Below, piece after piece: positions 41,879 to 51,557 of a DNA stretch of 64,000 nucleotides (position 1 is the first letter of the stretch; each line of letters starts with the position of its first letter). Source of the stretch: Roseimicrobium sp. ORNL1. Lineage in GTDB: Bacteria > Verrucomicrobiota > Verrucomicrobiia > Verrucomicrobiales > Verrucomicrobiaceae. The stretch covers positions 6,758,001-6,822,000 of the forward strand of contig NZ_CP049143.1 in the NCBI RefSeq assembly GCF_011044495.1. The letters run 5' to 3'. The notes beneath the pieces were generated by a model. That model did no database searches. It was not told where the DNA came from and saw nothing but the letters and a program-made list of their open reading frames with translations. The translations under genes were made by a program, and so were the position numbers.

Positions 41879-44626
41879 CTAACCCAGCGCCTCCAGCATC
41901 CCCTTCAGCTTCTCCAACTGCGAAGCCCAGTCCGCTTCACGCTGCTTATGCTCATCCAGCACCTTGGCGGGCACCTTCTTCGCGAAGTTTTCATCGGCGA
42001 GCTTGGCACGCACCTTGTCGAGTTCGGCCTGGGCTTTCGTGAGTTCCTTCGTCAGACGCTGACGCTCGGCATCCACGTCGATGAGGCCTTCCAGCGGAAG
42101 GAAGAGTTCACCCAGCGGTGTGAGCGCGGTGGGCGTGCCCTTCGGAGCCGTGTAGTTTGACTCCACGTGAAGAGGCTCGGCGTTCAACAGGATGCGCAGG
42201 ACTTCGATGTCCGTTTCCGTGAGCGTCGTATTCGGCTTGAGTACGAAGCGCACGCGCTTGTTGCTCGCGATGTTGTAGGTGCTGCGCAGGTTGCGACCGA
42301 GGTTCACGGTCTCGTACTTGTTCGCGGCGCCCTGCTCGTCCTCCGGCAAGATGCCGAAGTGCGCGAGTTCATCTTCATCCAGCGGCTTCGGCCAGGGGGC
42401 GAACATGATGCTCTTGCCACCCTGGTCCTCCGGCATGTCCTCATTGAAGCCCATGCCATGCCACAGCTCCTCCGTGATGAAGGGCAGGAAGGGATGGAAC
42501 AGGCGCAGTGTGTTGCCGAGCACGAAGTCGATCACCGCAAGCGTGTTCGCCTTGCGCTGCGCATCTTCGCCCTGCAGGATCGCCTTGCTGGCCTCCACAT
42601 ACCAGTCGCAATACTCGCTCCAGAAGAAGCGATACAGCGCAGCGGTGGCATCGCTGAAGCGATACTCCTCCAGCGCGGCGCTCACTTCACGGATGGCTGC
42701 ATTGAGGCGGAGGAGAATCCACTTGTCATCATTGCTGAGGTACTCGGGATTGATCTCCTGCTCCGTGGCGGAAGCGCCATCTTCCTGCATCTGACGGAAG
42801 CGCACGGCGTTCCACAGCTTCGTGCAGAAGTTGCGGCCCAGCTCCACGTTCTTCTCGTCATAGACAATGTCCGCACCCAGCGGCGCGCTCTTCATCGTGC
42901 CGAAGCGCAGGGCATCCGCGCCATAGCTGGCGATGAGGTCCAGCGGGTCCGGGGAATTGCCTAGTGACTTGGAAAGCTTGCGCCCCTGCTTGTCGCGGAT
43001 GATGCCGGTGAAGTACACGTTCTTGAACGGCAGTTCGCCCATCCACTCGAAGCCGGCCATGATCATGCGGGCCACCCAGAAGAAGATGATGTCCGGTCCC
43101 GTCACGAGATCCGTGGTGGGGTAGAAGGCCTTCAGCGTGGCATTCTGCGCATCCTGCTCACCATCCATATTCCACCCCATGGTGGCAAAGGGCCACAGCC
43201 ACGAGCTGAACCACGTGTCGAACACATCATTATCCTGCACCCAGTTCTCAGGATCCGCAGGCGGCTCCACACCCACGTGGATCTTGTCGCCATAGGAAGC
43301 CCACTCGGAAGTTGGCTTGCTGAGGATCTCGGGATGGATGCTCTTGTGGTACCACACCGGCACCTGATGTCCCCACCACACCTGGCGCGAAATGCACCAG
43401 TCCTGGAGGTTGCCCATCCAGTGGTCGTACACCTTTGCCCAGCGATCGGGGAAGAACTTCATCTCGCCGCTGGCCACCACATCACGTGACTCCTTCTGGC
43501 TCGGATACTTGAGGAACCACTGCTCACTCAGGCGGGGCTCGATGGGCACGCCACCACGTTCAGAGTAGCCCACGTTGTTCGTGTGCGGCTCTTCCTTCAC
43601 CATGGCGCCGATTTCGGTCAAAATGGCCACGGCCTTCTTACGTGCGTCGAAACGCTCCACGCCGGCAAGGTCCTTGCCCGCGAGCTCATTCATCACGCCA
43701 TTGGGTTGCATGATGTCGATGATCGGCAGCTTGTGGCGCAGGCCGATTTCATAGTCTGCCTTGTCATGAGCAGGCGTCACCTTCAGCACGCCGGTGCCGA
43801 ATTCGAAGTCCACGTGCTCGTCTCCCACGATGGGCAGCGGCGCTTGATTCTCCACGGGCAGCGGACGGCGGATGTGTTTGCCGATGAGATGGGCATAGCG
43901 CTCATCCTTCGGGTTCACGGCCACGGCGGTATCACCAGGGATCGTTTCCGGACGCGTGGTCGCGATCGTGAGCCAGGTGCCGGGCTCTTCCACCACCTCC
44001 ACCTTGAAGTAATACAGGAAGCCCTTCTGCTCCTTCATCTCCACCTCTTCATCACTGAGCGCGGTGAGGGCGGCAGGGCACCAGTTCACCATACGCTTGC
44101 CACGGTAGATGAAGCCCTTCTTGTAAAGGTCCACGAACACCTTGGAAATGCACTTCGAGTAGTGCTCATCCATGGTGAAGCGCGTGCGCGACCAGTCGCA
44201 GGAGGCGCCCAAGGCACGAAGCTGCTGCAGGATGATGCCGCCGTACTTGTCCTTCCACTCCCAGATCTTGTTCACCAGTGCCTCACGACCAAGGTCATCG
44301 CGATGCTTCATGGCGCCAGCCTTGCGCAGTTCGCGCTCCACCACGTTCTGCGTGGCGATACCGGCGTGGTCGGTGCCGGGCAGCCAGAGCACTTCCTTGC
44401 CCAGCATGCGGGCACGGCGGGCCAGGATGTCCTGGATGGTGTTGTTCAGCACGTGGCCCAGCGTCAGGATGCCCGTCACGTTCGGCGGGGGGATGACGAT
44501 GGAGTACGCCGGGCGCTTGTCGCTGACCCGCGCCGGGTCTGCTTCGAAACACTTGTCATCGAGCCAGCGCTGGTACCAGCGCTGTTCCACTTCGCTCGGC
44601 GTATACGTCTTGCTGATTTCTGCCAT
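41879..44626 (-). CDS. valS: Valyl-tRNA synthetase
   Basis: This 915-residue class I synthetase charges tRNA-Val. The HIGH-type motif is in PPPNVTGILTLGHVLNN near residue 50, and the KMSKS-type motif in GRKLSKSLGN. The connective (editing) domain has TIATTRPETIPGDTAVAVNP, and the C-terminus is the helical coiled arm (LTKELTKAQAELDKVRAKLADENFAKKVPAKVL) typical of ValRS. ATG 44624-44626 (MAEISKTYTPSEVEQRW) is preferred; ATG 44641 would add five residues. Neither start has a clear Shine-Dalgarno sequence. It is probably transcribed alone. Confidence 0.97.
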   Translation of the reverse strand: MAEISKTYTPSEVEQRWYQRWLDDKCFEADPARVSDKRPAYSIVIPPPNVTGILTLGHVLNNTIQDILARRARMLGKEVLWLPGTDHAGIATQNVVERELRKAGAMKHRDDLGREALVNKIWEWKDKYGGIILQQLRALGASCDWSRTRFTMDEHYSKCISKVFVDLYKKGFIYRGKRMVNWCPAALTALSDEEVEMKEQKGFLYYFKVEVVEEPGTWLTIATTRPETIPGDTAVAVNPKDERYAHLIGKHIRRPLPVENQAPLPIVGDEHVDFEFGTGVLKVTPAHDKADYEIGLRHKLPIIDIMQPNGVMNELAGKDLAGVERFDARKKAVAILTEIGAMVKEEPHTNNVGYSERGGVPIEPRLSEQWFLKYPSQKESRDVVASGEMKFFPDRWAKVYDHWMGNLQDWCISRQVWWGHQVPVWYHKSIHPEILSKPTSEWASYGDKIHVGVEPPADPENWVQDNDVFDTWFSSWLWPFATMGWNMDGEQDAQNATLKAFYPTTDLVTGPDIIFFWVARMIMAGFEWMGELPFKNVYFTGIIRDKQGRKLSKSLGNSPDPLDLIASYGADALRFGTMKSAPLGADIVYDEKNVELGRNFCTKLWNAVRFRQMQEDGASATEQEINPEYLSNDDKWILLRLNAAIREVSAALEEYRFSDATAALYRFFWSEYCDWYVEASKAILQGEDAQRKANTLAVIDFVLGNTLRLFHPFLPFITEELWHGMGFNEDMPEDQGGKSIMFAPWPKPLDEDELAHFGILPEDEQGAANKYETVNLGRNLRSTYNIASNKRVRFVLKPNTTLTETDIEVLRILLNAEPLHVESNYTAPKGTPTALTPLGELFLPLEGLIDVDAERQRLTKELTKAQAELDKVRAKLADENFAKKVPAKVLDEHKQREADWASQLEKLKGMLEALG

Positions 44627-44721
44627 AGGGGCGCACAGCATGCATCGTGCGGCCCCGTTTGCAAATGGCGGAAGGTTCTCCGTGAGCCGGGTACCCCACC
44701 CTCACGCCACCTTGCCGGGCG

Positions 44722-45423
44722 TCAGGGGTTTCCAGTCAGCCGTTTCCTGTCTGCCTTCCTCGCGGCAATCGGAACCAGCGTTGAGCCCTCGTTCGGAAGC
44801 GGTTGCCTGCCGCTCTGATCGTAAACCAACCCCTTTTCAGCGTCCAGAGCGATGAAGGGCGCGCAGAGGAAAGCCTCCTCCAGTGAAAAATTTGGCACTC
44901 GGAAAGTCTTACCGGCGAAGGGGCCTGCGACCGGAGTCATGCCAGCCAGCACCTCCTCCACCAGCGCGTCCCGGGACTTGCCCCGCCAGGGCGCTCCGGC
45001 CGATGCGGCTGAGTTGAACACGGAGACGATGGACTGCGCATTCCACTGGTTGTAGCGGCGTTCGTCGTTCAGTTGCTGGGCCACCACCTGTGCCTTCACT
45101 TGAGCCTCATTCAGATTCGTAAAAGAATCCCTCATCTCAGCCATCCAGCGCACCTGCGCACGGCAGTTCTGCTCAATGAGACGACGCTCCTCATGTCGCT
45201 GACTCTGAATTGATTGGATGACCACAGCCTGCTTCTCCAAGGCTGCGGTATGCTGGGCAGAAGTCGTGCGAAGTTGCTCGCGCAACCGGTAGTTATCCCA
45301 CCACTGGGCACCAAACGCGATTAGGGCAATCAGGCAGGCAATCGAAGGCCATAAGAATGCCGTCCCCGGCTCGTCACGTCGCGGCCAAGTGGTACGTTCA
45401 TTACCCTTTGCTATGGGAATCAT
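44722..45423 (-). CDS. Membrane-anchored coiled-coil protein of unknown function
   Basis: The start ATG 45421-45423 gives 233 residues; an earlier TTG at 45489 is possible but less likely. One membrane helix lies at about residues 24-40 (FLWPSIACLIALIAFGAQWW), followed by a coiled coil at about 45-125 (REQLRTTSAQHTAALEKQ...). The C-terminal 100 residues (FNSAASAGAPWRGKSRDALVEEVLAGMTPVAGPFAGKTFRVPNFSLEE) look globular. No family is recognised. It is likely a single-span protein with the C-terminal part in the periplasm. Confidence 0.65.
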   Translation of the reverse strand: MIPIAKGNERTTWPRRDEPGTAFLWPSIACLIALIAFGAQWWDNYRLREQLRTTSAQHTAALEKQAVVIQSIQSQRHEERRLIEQNCRAQVRWMAEMRDSFTNLNEAQVKAQVVAQQLNDERRYNQWNAQSIVSVFNSAASAGAPWRGKSRDALVEEVLAGMTPVAGPFAGKTFRVPNFSLEEAFLCAPFIALDAEKGLVYDQSGRQPLPNEGSTLVPIAARKADRKRLTGNP

Positions 45424-45663
45424 GGAAAATACAGTTGTTTTGAAAATTTCAACCCTCAGCACGAGAGCCTCAACTGAAAGAATCTTCAATAACCACTGAC
45501 TCTCGTGGCTTCAGCCGGGGCGAAAGGCACCCTGCCGGCCAGGCAATTTCGGGTGATGCCTCGGACCGGGTAGCGTCCACCATTCTTCATTCGCCAAACG
45601 CAATCTCCGGATCATAATGTGCGGCCACCCCCGCCCGTGCCGCATTCCCTTATTCGTACCGTT

Positions 45664-46602
45664 ATGAAAACTTATCTTCCCGCGTTCCTTCTGGCGCTGG
45701 GCCTCACCGCAGCAGCCCCTCTTGTCACAGCCCAGACTCCTGCGCCTGCACCCACCCCCTCCCAAGGTGCGTCCGATGGCGATAGCAAAAAGAACGCTGA
45801 AGCTGCCCTTTTCAAAAAGCTTGGCGGCATTACCGAGGGCGTGGGTAAAATTGGTTACAGGGCGGAAATCGACATTCCCGAGGGTTTCACCTTCTTCCCC
45901 GCGAAAGGCACCCAGGAAATGCTGAAGCTCTGGGGAAATCTCCCGGATGGCACCGAGGATGGCCTGCTCATTCACAATGAAACCGGCTGGTCTGTGGTGT
46001 TTGAATTCGAGAACACGGGCTATGTGAAGGACGATGACAAGAATGAGCTGGATGGGGACGCATTGCTCAAGGTGATCAAGGACAGCGAACCGGACTCAAA
46101 CGAAGCGCGCAAGAAGGCAGGCCTTCCGGCCTACCATACGGTTGGATTCGCCATGCCTCCCAAGTACAACGAAAGCACCAACAACCTCGAGTGGGCTCTC
46201 CGCTTCACGACCGAAGGCGAATCGGGTGAATTTGTGAACTACCACACCAAGCTTCTGGGACGCAAAGGCGTGATGACCGCCACGCTCCTGGTAGATCCTG
46301 AGCAAATGGAAGCCGTGCTCCCCGGCTATCAAAAAACCCTCACCGGCTACCGCTTTGTGAAGGGCGATACCTACGCGGAATACCGCCAGGGCGACAAACT
46401 GGCCACCTATGGACTCACTGGCCTGGTGGTCGGCGGTGGTGCGCTGGCAGCGTCGAAGCTGGGCCTCTTTGGCAAGCTTTTCGCCGTCCTCGCGAAGGGC
46501 GGCAAGGCAGTCTTCGCAGGCATTGCCGTGCTGGTGGCCGGCATCGGCAAATTCTTCGGCAAGATCTTTGGCCGTCGCGATCAATCGCCCTTCAATCAGT
46601 AG
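45664..46602 (+). CDS. DUF2167 membrane protein
   Basis: The start ATG 45664 gives 312 residues beginning with a signal peptide (MKTYLPAFLLALGLTAAAPLVTAQ). The DUF2167 pattern is clear: WSVVFEFENTGYVKDDDKNELDGDALLKVIKD, then LPAYHTVGFAMPPKYNESTNNLEWALRF, VNYHTKLLGRKGVMTATLLVDPEQ, and AEYRQGDKLATYGLTGLVVGGGALAASKLGLF leading into two C-terminal membrane helices. The family is widespread in proteobacteria and others and of unknown function. A strong terminator follows at 46647. Confidence 0.92.
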   Translation: MKTYLPAFLLALGLTAAAPLVTAQTPAPAPTPSQGASDGDSKKNAEAALFKKLGGITEGVGKIGYRAEIDIPEGFTFFPAKGTQEMLKLWGNLPDGTEDGLLIHNETGWSVVFEFENTGYVKDDDKNELDGDALLKVIKDSEPDSNEARKKAGLPAYHTVGFAMPPKYNESTNNLEWALRFTTEGESGEFVNYHTKLLGRKGVMTATLLVDPEQMEAVLPGYQKTLTGYRFVKGDTYAEYRQGDKLATYGLTGLVVGGGALAASKLGLFGKLFAVLAKGGKAVFAGIAVLVAGIGKFFGKIFGRRDQSPFNQ

Positions 46603-46646
46603 TACGACGGCGTGACATTCACGATTCGCCACCCGAACTCATCACC

Positions 46647-46673
46647 AAGGCAGCCCCACTCCGGGCTGCCTTT
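46647..46673 (+). terminator. Rho-independent terminator after the DUF2167 gene
   Basis: The stem aaggcagccc (46647-46656) pairs with gggctgcctt (46663-46672) around a six-base loop. A short T run follows. Confidence 0.75.
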
Positions 46674-46718
46674 GTGCGTCGACGTATGTCATCAAGCAGC
46701 AGGAGGTGAACTGCGGCC

Positions 46719-47816
46719 ATGACGGATGGACAACTCGTCATCGTCGTCCTGCTCGCCTTCCTGGTGTATGAAAGCCTGTGGTGGGTGCCTTCGCGCGCGT
46801 GGCTTTTCCAGCGCAGCATCACGGGCGCCTGGCATGGCAGGCGCCCGTGGTCGCTCTTCGGCAGGAAGGGTGGCGGCATGTCTGAAGTCCGCGGAATGGG
46901 TGCCCACGTAGTGGCTGCGGCGTGGCCGTGTGTTCCGCACGAACATGGCCTGTGCTTTTGGGAAGATGAGAGAGGCCCGGCAAACCACCTTCCCTGGGAC
47001 AAGGTGAAGGTTCACGCGGAAGGCGCCACGCTGCACCTCGCACCAGGCCACCACGTGCGGTGCATCCATGCCACCAGCGCCTCTGCATGGGCCAAACTGG
47101 TGACCGCATGGACAACACAGTCCCAGACAGAAAGGGAAGCGTCCTTTCGTGAAAAGGCCGTGGCGATGCTCGATGTGACTGCACTCACCGAAGCAGCAGA
47201 AACGCTGCATCAGCTTTCAAAGCGACTGCGCCTCCAAGGCGGCATCATCCTCGTGTGGACGTTTCTCGTTGTGCCGTATACCTACTGGCGGTACGGCGAT
47301 CACTTGCCCACGTTGGTGGCGGTAGGCCTGCTGTTTCTTTTCATGGTCACGCAGGCAGTTATGCTGTTTTGCAAAATGCGGCGTCATGAAGCGCTGAAGA
47401 AGGATGCCTTCACCCACATCATGGGCTCCGCCATGCTTCCCGGCACCTCCATCCGCGCGGGGTCCTGGGTATGCGCTCAATTGTCACCGGAGGCACACCC
47501 TCTTGCGGCGTTGCTGGCATGGCATGGGAAAGACGACGCTGAGTTCCTTGCGTACGCGAAGCGTTGCCTGCGGGAAGCTCGCTGGCCCATGGGCAACTTT
47601 CCCTCACGCCCTTGGAACGGCCCGGAAGTGGAGGCGCTGCGCACCTTCCTTGCGGTAATCGAGGAAACCGATCCTGCACTTCTGGATTCACCTCCCCCGG
47701 CGCAGGAGGGATGCACCCAGTGGTGCCCCCGCTGCCTCACGCAATACAGCGATGCCGCCAAGGAATGTGGTGATTGCCCCGGCATCGTGCTGCAGCCTCT
47801 GTCACCTGGCGCCTAG
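46719..47816 (+). CDS. Membrane protein of unknown function with C-terminal zinc-ribbon-like segment
   Basis: This 365-residue protein has an N-terminal membrane helix (about 5-22), a soluble domain (about 50-165), two more helices (about 175-215) and a second soluble domain. Its C-terminus carries CTQWCPRCLTQYSDAAKECGDC near residues 334-355, a Cys-rich ribbon likely to bind zinc. I do not recognise a family. It follows the DUF2167 terminator by 45 bases and appears to be transcribed on its own. Confidence 0.68.
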   Translation: MTDGQLVIVVLLAFLVYESLWWVPSRAWLFQRSITGAWHGRRPWSLFGRKGGGMSEVRGMGAHVVAAAWPCVPHEHGLCFWEDERGPANHLPWDKVKVHAEGATLHLAPGHHVRCIHATSASAWAKLVTAWTTQSQTEREASFREKAVAMLDVTALTEAAETLHQLSKRLRLQGGIILVWTFLVVPYTYWRYGDHLPTLVAVGLLFLFMVTQAVMLFCKMRRHEALKKDAFTHIMGSAMLPGTSIRAGSWVCAQLSPEAHPLAALLAWHGKDDAEFLAYAKRCLREARWPMGNFPSRPWNGPEVEALRTFLAVIEETDPALLDSPPPAQEGCTQWCPRCLTQYSDAAKECGDCPGIVLQPLSPGA

Positions 47817-47942
47817 CGCAAGGAGCGGAGATTATTTCGAAGACTTCGGACCAGCGGCTATCTGCGTCTGAAGCGTGGTGTCATGCAACTAGAGCCCCAA
47901 GGCGAGGTTTCATGAGGAAGTTCCATCACCACCCCAAAGCTC

Positions 47943-48617
47943 ATGAAATTCTCCTCCCTGTGCACCTCGGCTGCTTCACGTCGTCACCTCCTGCGCGGAC
48001 TGGCTCTCAGCGCCGCCGGCCTCTGGGTGCCGGGCGCGTTCGCCGAGGCACTGACGCTGACGCCTCGCGCCACCGAAGGCCCCTTCTATCCTGACAAGCT
48101 GCCGCTCGATCAGGATAACGATCTCATCGTCATCAAAGACAGCACCTCTCCTGCTGTGGGAGAAGTCACCTATCTCAGCGGTCGCGTATTGGATCCGAAG
48201 GGCAATCCGCTGAAGAACGCCGTGGTGGAAATCTGGCAGTGCGATGCCAATGGCGTGTACCTGCACAGCCGCAGTGGAGGCAACGTGGAAAAACGCGACG
48301 GTAACTTCCAGGGCTTCGGCAAGTTCGAGACAGACAGCACGGGCGGCTATCTCTTCCGCACCATCAAGCCCGTGCCCTATCCCGGCCGCACACCGCACAT
48401 TCACATGAAGGTGAAGCTGCGTGACAAGGAACTGCTCACCACCCAGATCTACGTGAAGGGCATCGCGCAGAATGACCGCGATGGCATCTGGAAGAAACTT
48501 CCCCAGGGCGCCGTTCGCGACTCGGTCACCGTCGCCTTTTCACCCAAGGCCGGCGCAAAGGCGGGCGAACTGGAAGCGAAGTGCGACATCATCGTCGGCC
48601 TGACGCCGGGCGAATAA
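47943..48617 (+). CDS. Exported intradiol ring-cleavage dioxygenase-like protein
   Basis: This 224-residue protein starts with a twin-arginine-type signal (SRRHLLRGLALSAAGLWVPGAFA). Its core matches the intradiol dioxygenase fold of protocatechuate 3,4-dioxygenase: RATEGPFYPDKLP, then LSGRVLDPKGNPLKNAVVEIWQCDANGVYLH (first Tyr ligand), and VPYPGRTPHIHMKVK (second Tyr and both His of the non-heme iron site). Such enzymes split catechol rings between the hydroxyls. The exported location is unusual for the classic enzymes but seen for several environmental relatives that act on aromatic or humic material. No other aromatic-pathway gene is adjacent. Confidence 0.88.
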   Translation: MKFSSLCTSAASRRHLLRGLALSAAGLWVPGAFAEALTLTPRATEGPFYPDKLPLDQDNDLIVIKDSTSPAVGEVTYLSGRVLDPKGNPLKNAVVEIWQCDANGVYLHSRSGGNVEKRDGNFQGFGKFETDSTGGYLFRTIKPVPYPGRTPHIHMKVKLRDKELLTTQIYVKGIAQNDRDGIWKKLPQGAVRDSVTVAFSPKAGAKAGELEAKCDIIVGLTPGE

Positions 48618-48684
48618 GCAGTGCTCGCTTTCCCCACGCCGTGGAGTCATCCATAGCCGTTGGCAGAGGAAGCAAGATTTTCGC

Positions 48685-50265
48685 ATGACGCTCAAACGCG
48701 AACTGGTAGCGTCATGCATGAAGTGGCAGAAAAGGCTCCTGATAGCAGTTGGACTATTGGTCACAGCTCTCAGCTTGATGGTGTTGACCTTCCACATGCG
48801 AGGGCTGCGCATGTGGGAAGATTTCTGTGCCAAAGCCAGAGCCGCAGGTGAACCGATCACGTTGGAAGATGTGATACCGGAAGCGGTGCCGGATGACGAA
48901 AATGTGGCTAGGGCGCAAATTTTTTGGGAACTATTTGAGAGCAAGTCATCCGCACGTTTGGCAAAAATAACTCTGAAGTCCTCCTATAGGCGAGATTCTG
49001 ACGGCGAGTTGATAGGTGTTCCCAGGGGGTGGGTAGTTCGTGGAGACAACACCTATGCCCGCGAATGGTTGGAGTTCGTGAAGGGATCTGAAGCGGAGTC
49101 TTCCAAGAGTGAGGCTCCAGCACTGGAGCATTCGCTGCCCTCCAACGCAGGCCAGGAACTCCAGTTGCGATTGGCTCAGTACAACCCCATCTGGAATGAT
49201 CTCGGCACCGCTGTGCGACGGCCACGGTGCCGGTGGCCGCTGGACTATGAGGAGGGAGCACGAATGAAAAGTCCCCACCATACTGAAATCCTCGGGCTCC
49301 ATCCGTTGCTGAAGGCACGGCTCATCGCTCACGCAACCTGTGACGACACAGATCAATATATCCACGATCTGACTACGGGCTTTTTGCTATCCCGACACCT
49401 TAGTGACACTCAGCTGTCCCTATTGTCTTTCCTTGTCGCCAACGCCATGAGAACCGTCGTGCTCGATACGATGCAACGCACGGCAGACGCCGTTACATGG
49501 AACGAGAAAGACCTCGCCATGATTCAGGAGCTTGCATCGACTCAAGCGATTTCGGATCTCGTGCAATCTCTCAAGAAAGAACAAGCTCTCGGTGCGGATA
49601 TGCTTCTAAAAATCCATGTGGACGAATTGGCACCTCTACTAGATGGCGACTTCGGCTCCATGCTGTCAGGCGAATCCGACCAGCTGAAGGAATTGCAGGC
49701 CACACTAATCCTCAGCCGTCCATCGGGTTGGAAACTAGGTGAGCTGGCGCAGCACTATGGCGAGTCACGGAAGTTGTGGATGCAATACACATCTCGTGAC
49801 CTCCAATACATCCTGCCTGGCGGCCTTGAGGCTCTCCGCAATCGCGGCCAGCATTTCGATGAGCATGCCCATTGGCTTTCCTTTGACAGCGTCCTGGCCG
49901 TCGCGGAAGGGGTCACCCCGAAGATGTTTGAACGAGCCATGCGTGTGCAGGCTCTTTCGAACGCCGCCGTGATTTGGTGTGCTGTGGGGCGATACCGGCT
50001 CAAGCACGGTCAGCTTCCAGAATCACTGGAAAGACTGGTGCCTGAGTTCGTGAAAGAAATTCCGGTAGATCCCATGTTCGGTGGGCCTATGCGATATCTG
50101 AAAAAAGAATCCGGGGGCTTCCTCATCTATTCCATCGGTCCTAACGGGATCGATGATGGAGGCCAGGGTTCTGGCGGCACCCGTGATCTTGACTGGGTGT
50201 GGGCGTCAGGTCCAGGTTTGACGCCAGCCGAAAACAATGATGTGAAAGAGAATGATGAAAAGTGA
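48685..50265 (+). CDS. Membrane-anchored protein with type II secretion/pilin-like C-terminal segment
   Basis: This 526-residue protein has one N-terminal membrane helix (about 17-37). The long central region is helical and unrecognised. The last 90 residues (RYRLKHGQLPESLERLVPEFVKEIPVDPMFGGPMRYLKKESGGFLIYSIGPNGIDDGGQ) resemble the calcium-binding C-terminal part of GspG-type pseudopilins, here without a pilin N-terminus. The start ATG 48685 is used; ATG 48718 is possible. Genes of this kind are common and often multicopy in Verrucomicrobia. The function is unknown. Confidence 0.72.
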   Translation: MTLKRELVASCMKWQKRLLIAVGLLVTALSLMVLTFHMRGLRMWEDFCAKARAAGEPITLEDVIPEAVPDDENVARAQIFWELFESKSSARLAKITLKSSYRRDSDGELIGVPRGWVVRGDNTYAREWLEFVKGSEAESSKSEAPALEHSLPSNAGQELQLRLAQYNPIWNDLGTAVRRPRCRWPLDYEEGARMKSPHHTEILGLHPLLKARLIAHATCDDTDQYIHDLTTGFLLSRHLSDTQLSLLSFLVANAMRTVVLDTMQRTADAVTWNEKDLAMIQELASTQAISDLVQSLKKEQALGADMLLKIHVDELAPLLDGDFGSMLSGESDQLKELQATLILSRPSGWKLGELAQHYGESRKLWMQYTSRDLQYILPGGLEALRNRGQHFDEHAHWLSFDSVLAVAEGVTPKMFERAMRVQALSNAAVIWCAVGRYRLKHGQLPESLERLVPEFVKEIPVDPMFGGPMRYLKKESGGFLIYSIGPNGIDDGGQGSGGTRDLDWVWASGPGLTPAENNDVKENDEK

Positions 50266-50314
50266 TACCCTCTGTAGTCACCGCTGAGGATACGCACTCT
50301 CTCCCACCCCTGAG

Positions 50315-50346
50315 CCCTGGGAGCGCTGGCCTCCGGCCGGCGTATT
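50315..50346 (+). repeat. Third copy of the dispersed 32-base repeat
   Basis: The sequence matches the reverse complement of 17680-17711 over all 32 bases, with the core ccctgggagcgctggcct. It stands alone here, without a paired inverted copy, between two convergent genes. Confidence 0.8.
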
Positions 50347-50383
50347 TCAGCCAGCCACTCCACACATCCCAGCTAGCTAGTAG

Positions 50384-51478
50384 CTAGTCATCAAAGCGAA
50401 TCACACGGTCACCCACCACTGGCATCACCGGTGCAGGCACTGAAGGCGCGGCTGCGGGAGCACTGGGAGCTGCCGGAGCCGGAGCAGCGGGTGCACTGGA
50501 GCCACCGGGGCTGGCAGGATTGAAATTGGAAATCACCGCCGGTCCGCCGGAAGAAGGCTGCGGTGCCTGAGGCTGAGGTTGGGGCTGAGCCTGCGCTTGA
50601 GGTTGCTGCTGGCGGGGAGCCGCGCTTGCGCCATCACCCCAATCAAACGCAAACGTGTTGGCATCCACCTGCCTCATGCCACCGCCGTGACCAGCGGTGG
50701 GCTGCTGGGGCGGAACGCCACCTCCTACATTGGGCTGCTGGACAGGCACCCCACCTGTCTGGGCCTGAGTCTGCGGCTGGGTCGGGGCCGTGTTTCCTGC
50801 GAGTCCCTGAGGATTGTCCTTCGCTGCCTTGTAGGCTGTCTGCACATCTGCTGCCGAGGGAAGCTTCCAAGTGCCTCCCAGATCCGCGCTCACGGGGAAC
50901 TGGAGACGGAGGCGATTGCCATTATCCGCCACCACGTTGAAGGTGATGGCTGAGCTAAATGGCGTGACCAGCTGCGGTGGATACTCGATCGACTTGAGGG
51001 AGATTTCATCGATGCGGCTTGCAGGAATCTGGCTTTGCACCAATTCACGCAATTGCTTCGCCTTGCGGGTAAGATCTTCCTCCAGCTTGTCCGCGATCGC
51101 ATCCATGTCGATCTTAAGAGGTGCGCCCCCGGTGGACACGCTGCCAGCGGCGGCTGCAGCTTTGGCGGATTCAAGCTGACGCTTGAGATCATCAATGGTC
51201 TGCTTTGCTCGGGCGAGTTCCTCGCTGCTGGCGCCGCTTGAACTTGAGCTCGTGTTGCTGCTGCCTTGTGACTTGCTTTGCAGTGCGGCGAGTTCAGCCT
51301 GCACTTTCTCTACAGCCTTGTCCTTGGAGTCGAGCGCAGCGCGCATTTCAATGAGCTGCCGTTGCAGTTCCTCATCGCCCTGGAAGCAAGATGGCAAGGT
51401 CAACAGCCCGAGCGCACCCGCCATGAATAGTGCCCTCTGCCCCATCGTGGAAAACCTTCTGCTTGTGCTTGTTTTCAT
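50384..51478 (-). CDS. Lipoprotein with coiled coil and Pro/Gln/Ala-rich tail
   Basis: The start ATG 51476-51478 gives 364 residues with a lipobox LPSC near residue 30. A coiled coil follows (EELQRQLIEMRAALDSKDKAVEKVQAELAALQSK), then a middle beta-rich domain (SQIPASRIDEISLKSIEYPPQLVTPFSSAITFNVVADNGNRLRLQFP). The C-terminal third is low complexity, made of Gln, Pro and Ala runs (for example PRQQQPQAQAQPQPQPQAPQP). It is probably an envelope lipoprotein. The family is not recognised. Confidence 0.72.
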   Translation of the reverse strand: MKTSTSRRFSTMGQRALFMAGALGLLTLPSCFQGDEELQRQLIEMRAALDSKDKAVEKVQAELAALQSKSQGSSNTSSSSSGASSEELARAKQTIDDLKRQLESAKAAAAAGSVSTGGAPLKIDMDAIADKLEEDLTRKAKQLRELVQSQIPASRIDEISLKSIEYPPQLVTPFSSAITFNVVADNGNRLRLQFPVSADLGGTWKLPSAADVQTAYKAAKDNPQGLAGNTAPTQPQTQAQTGGVPVQQPNVGGGVPPQQPTAGHGGGMRQVDANTFAFDWGDGASAAPRQQQPQAQAQPQPQPQAPQPSSGGPAVISNFNPASPGGSSAPAAPAPAAPSAPAAAPSVPAPVMPVVGDRVIRFDD

Positions 51479-51557
51479 GGAATTGACTTGCGAAAGACCG
51501 CGGCACGCCTGTAAAGGTACCACCCCATCCTACAACAACCCGCAAGATCCGCCAGCC

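Noticed and set aside
43583-44818. A 411-codon open frame opposite valS
   Set aside because: It is a shadow of valS with Arg/His/Leu-rich composition and no motif.
51183-51557. N-terminal extension of the secreted helical protein
   Set aside because: The added 125 codons overlap the divergent lipoprotein gene and lack a signal peptide, while ATG 51558 begins a clear one.
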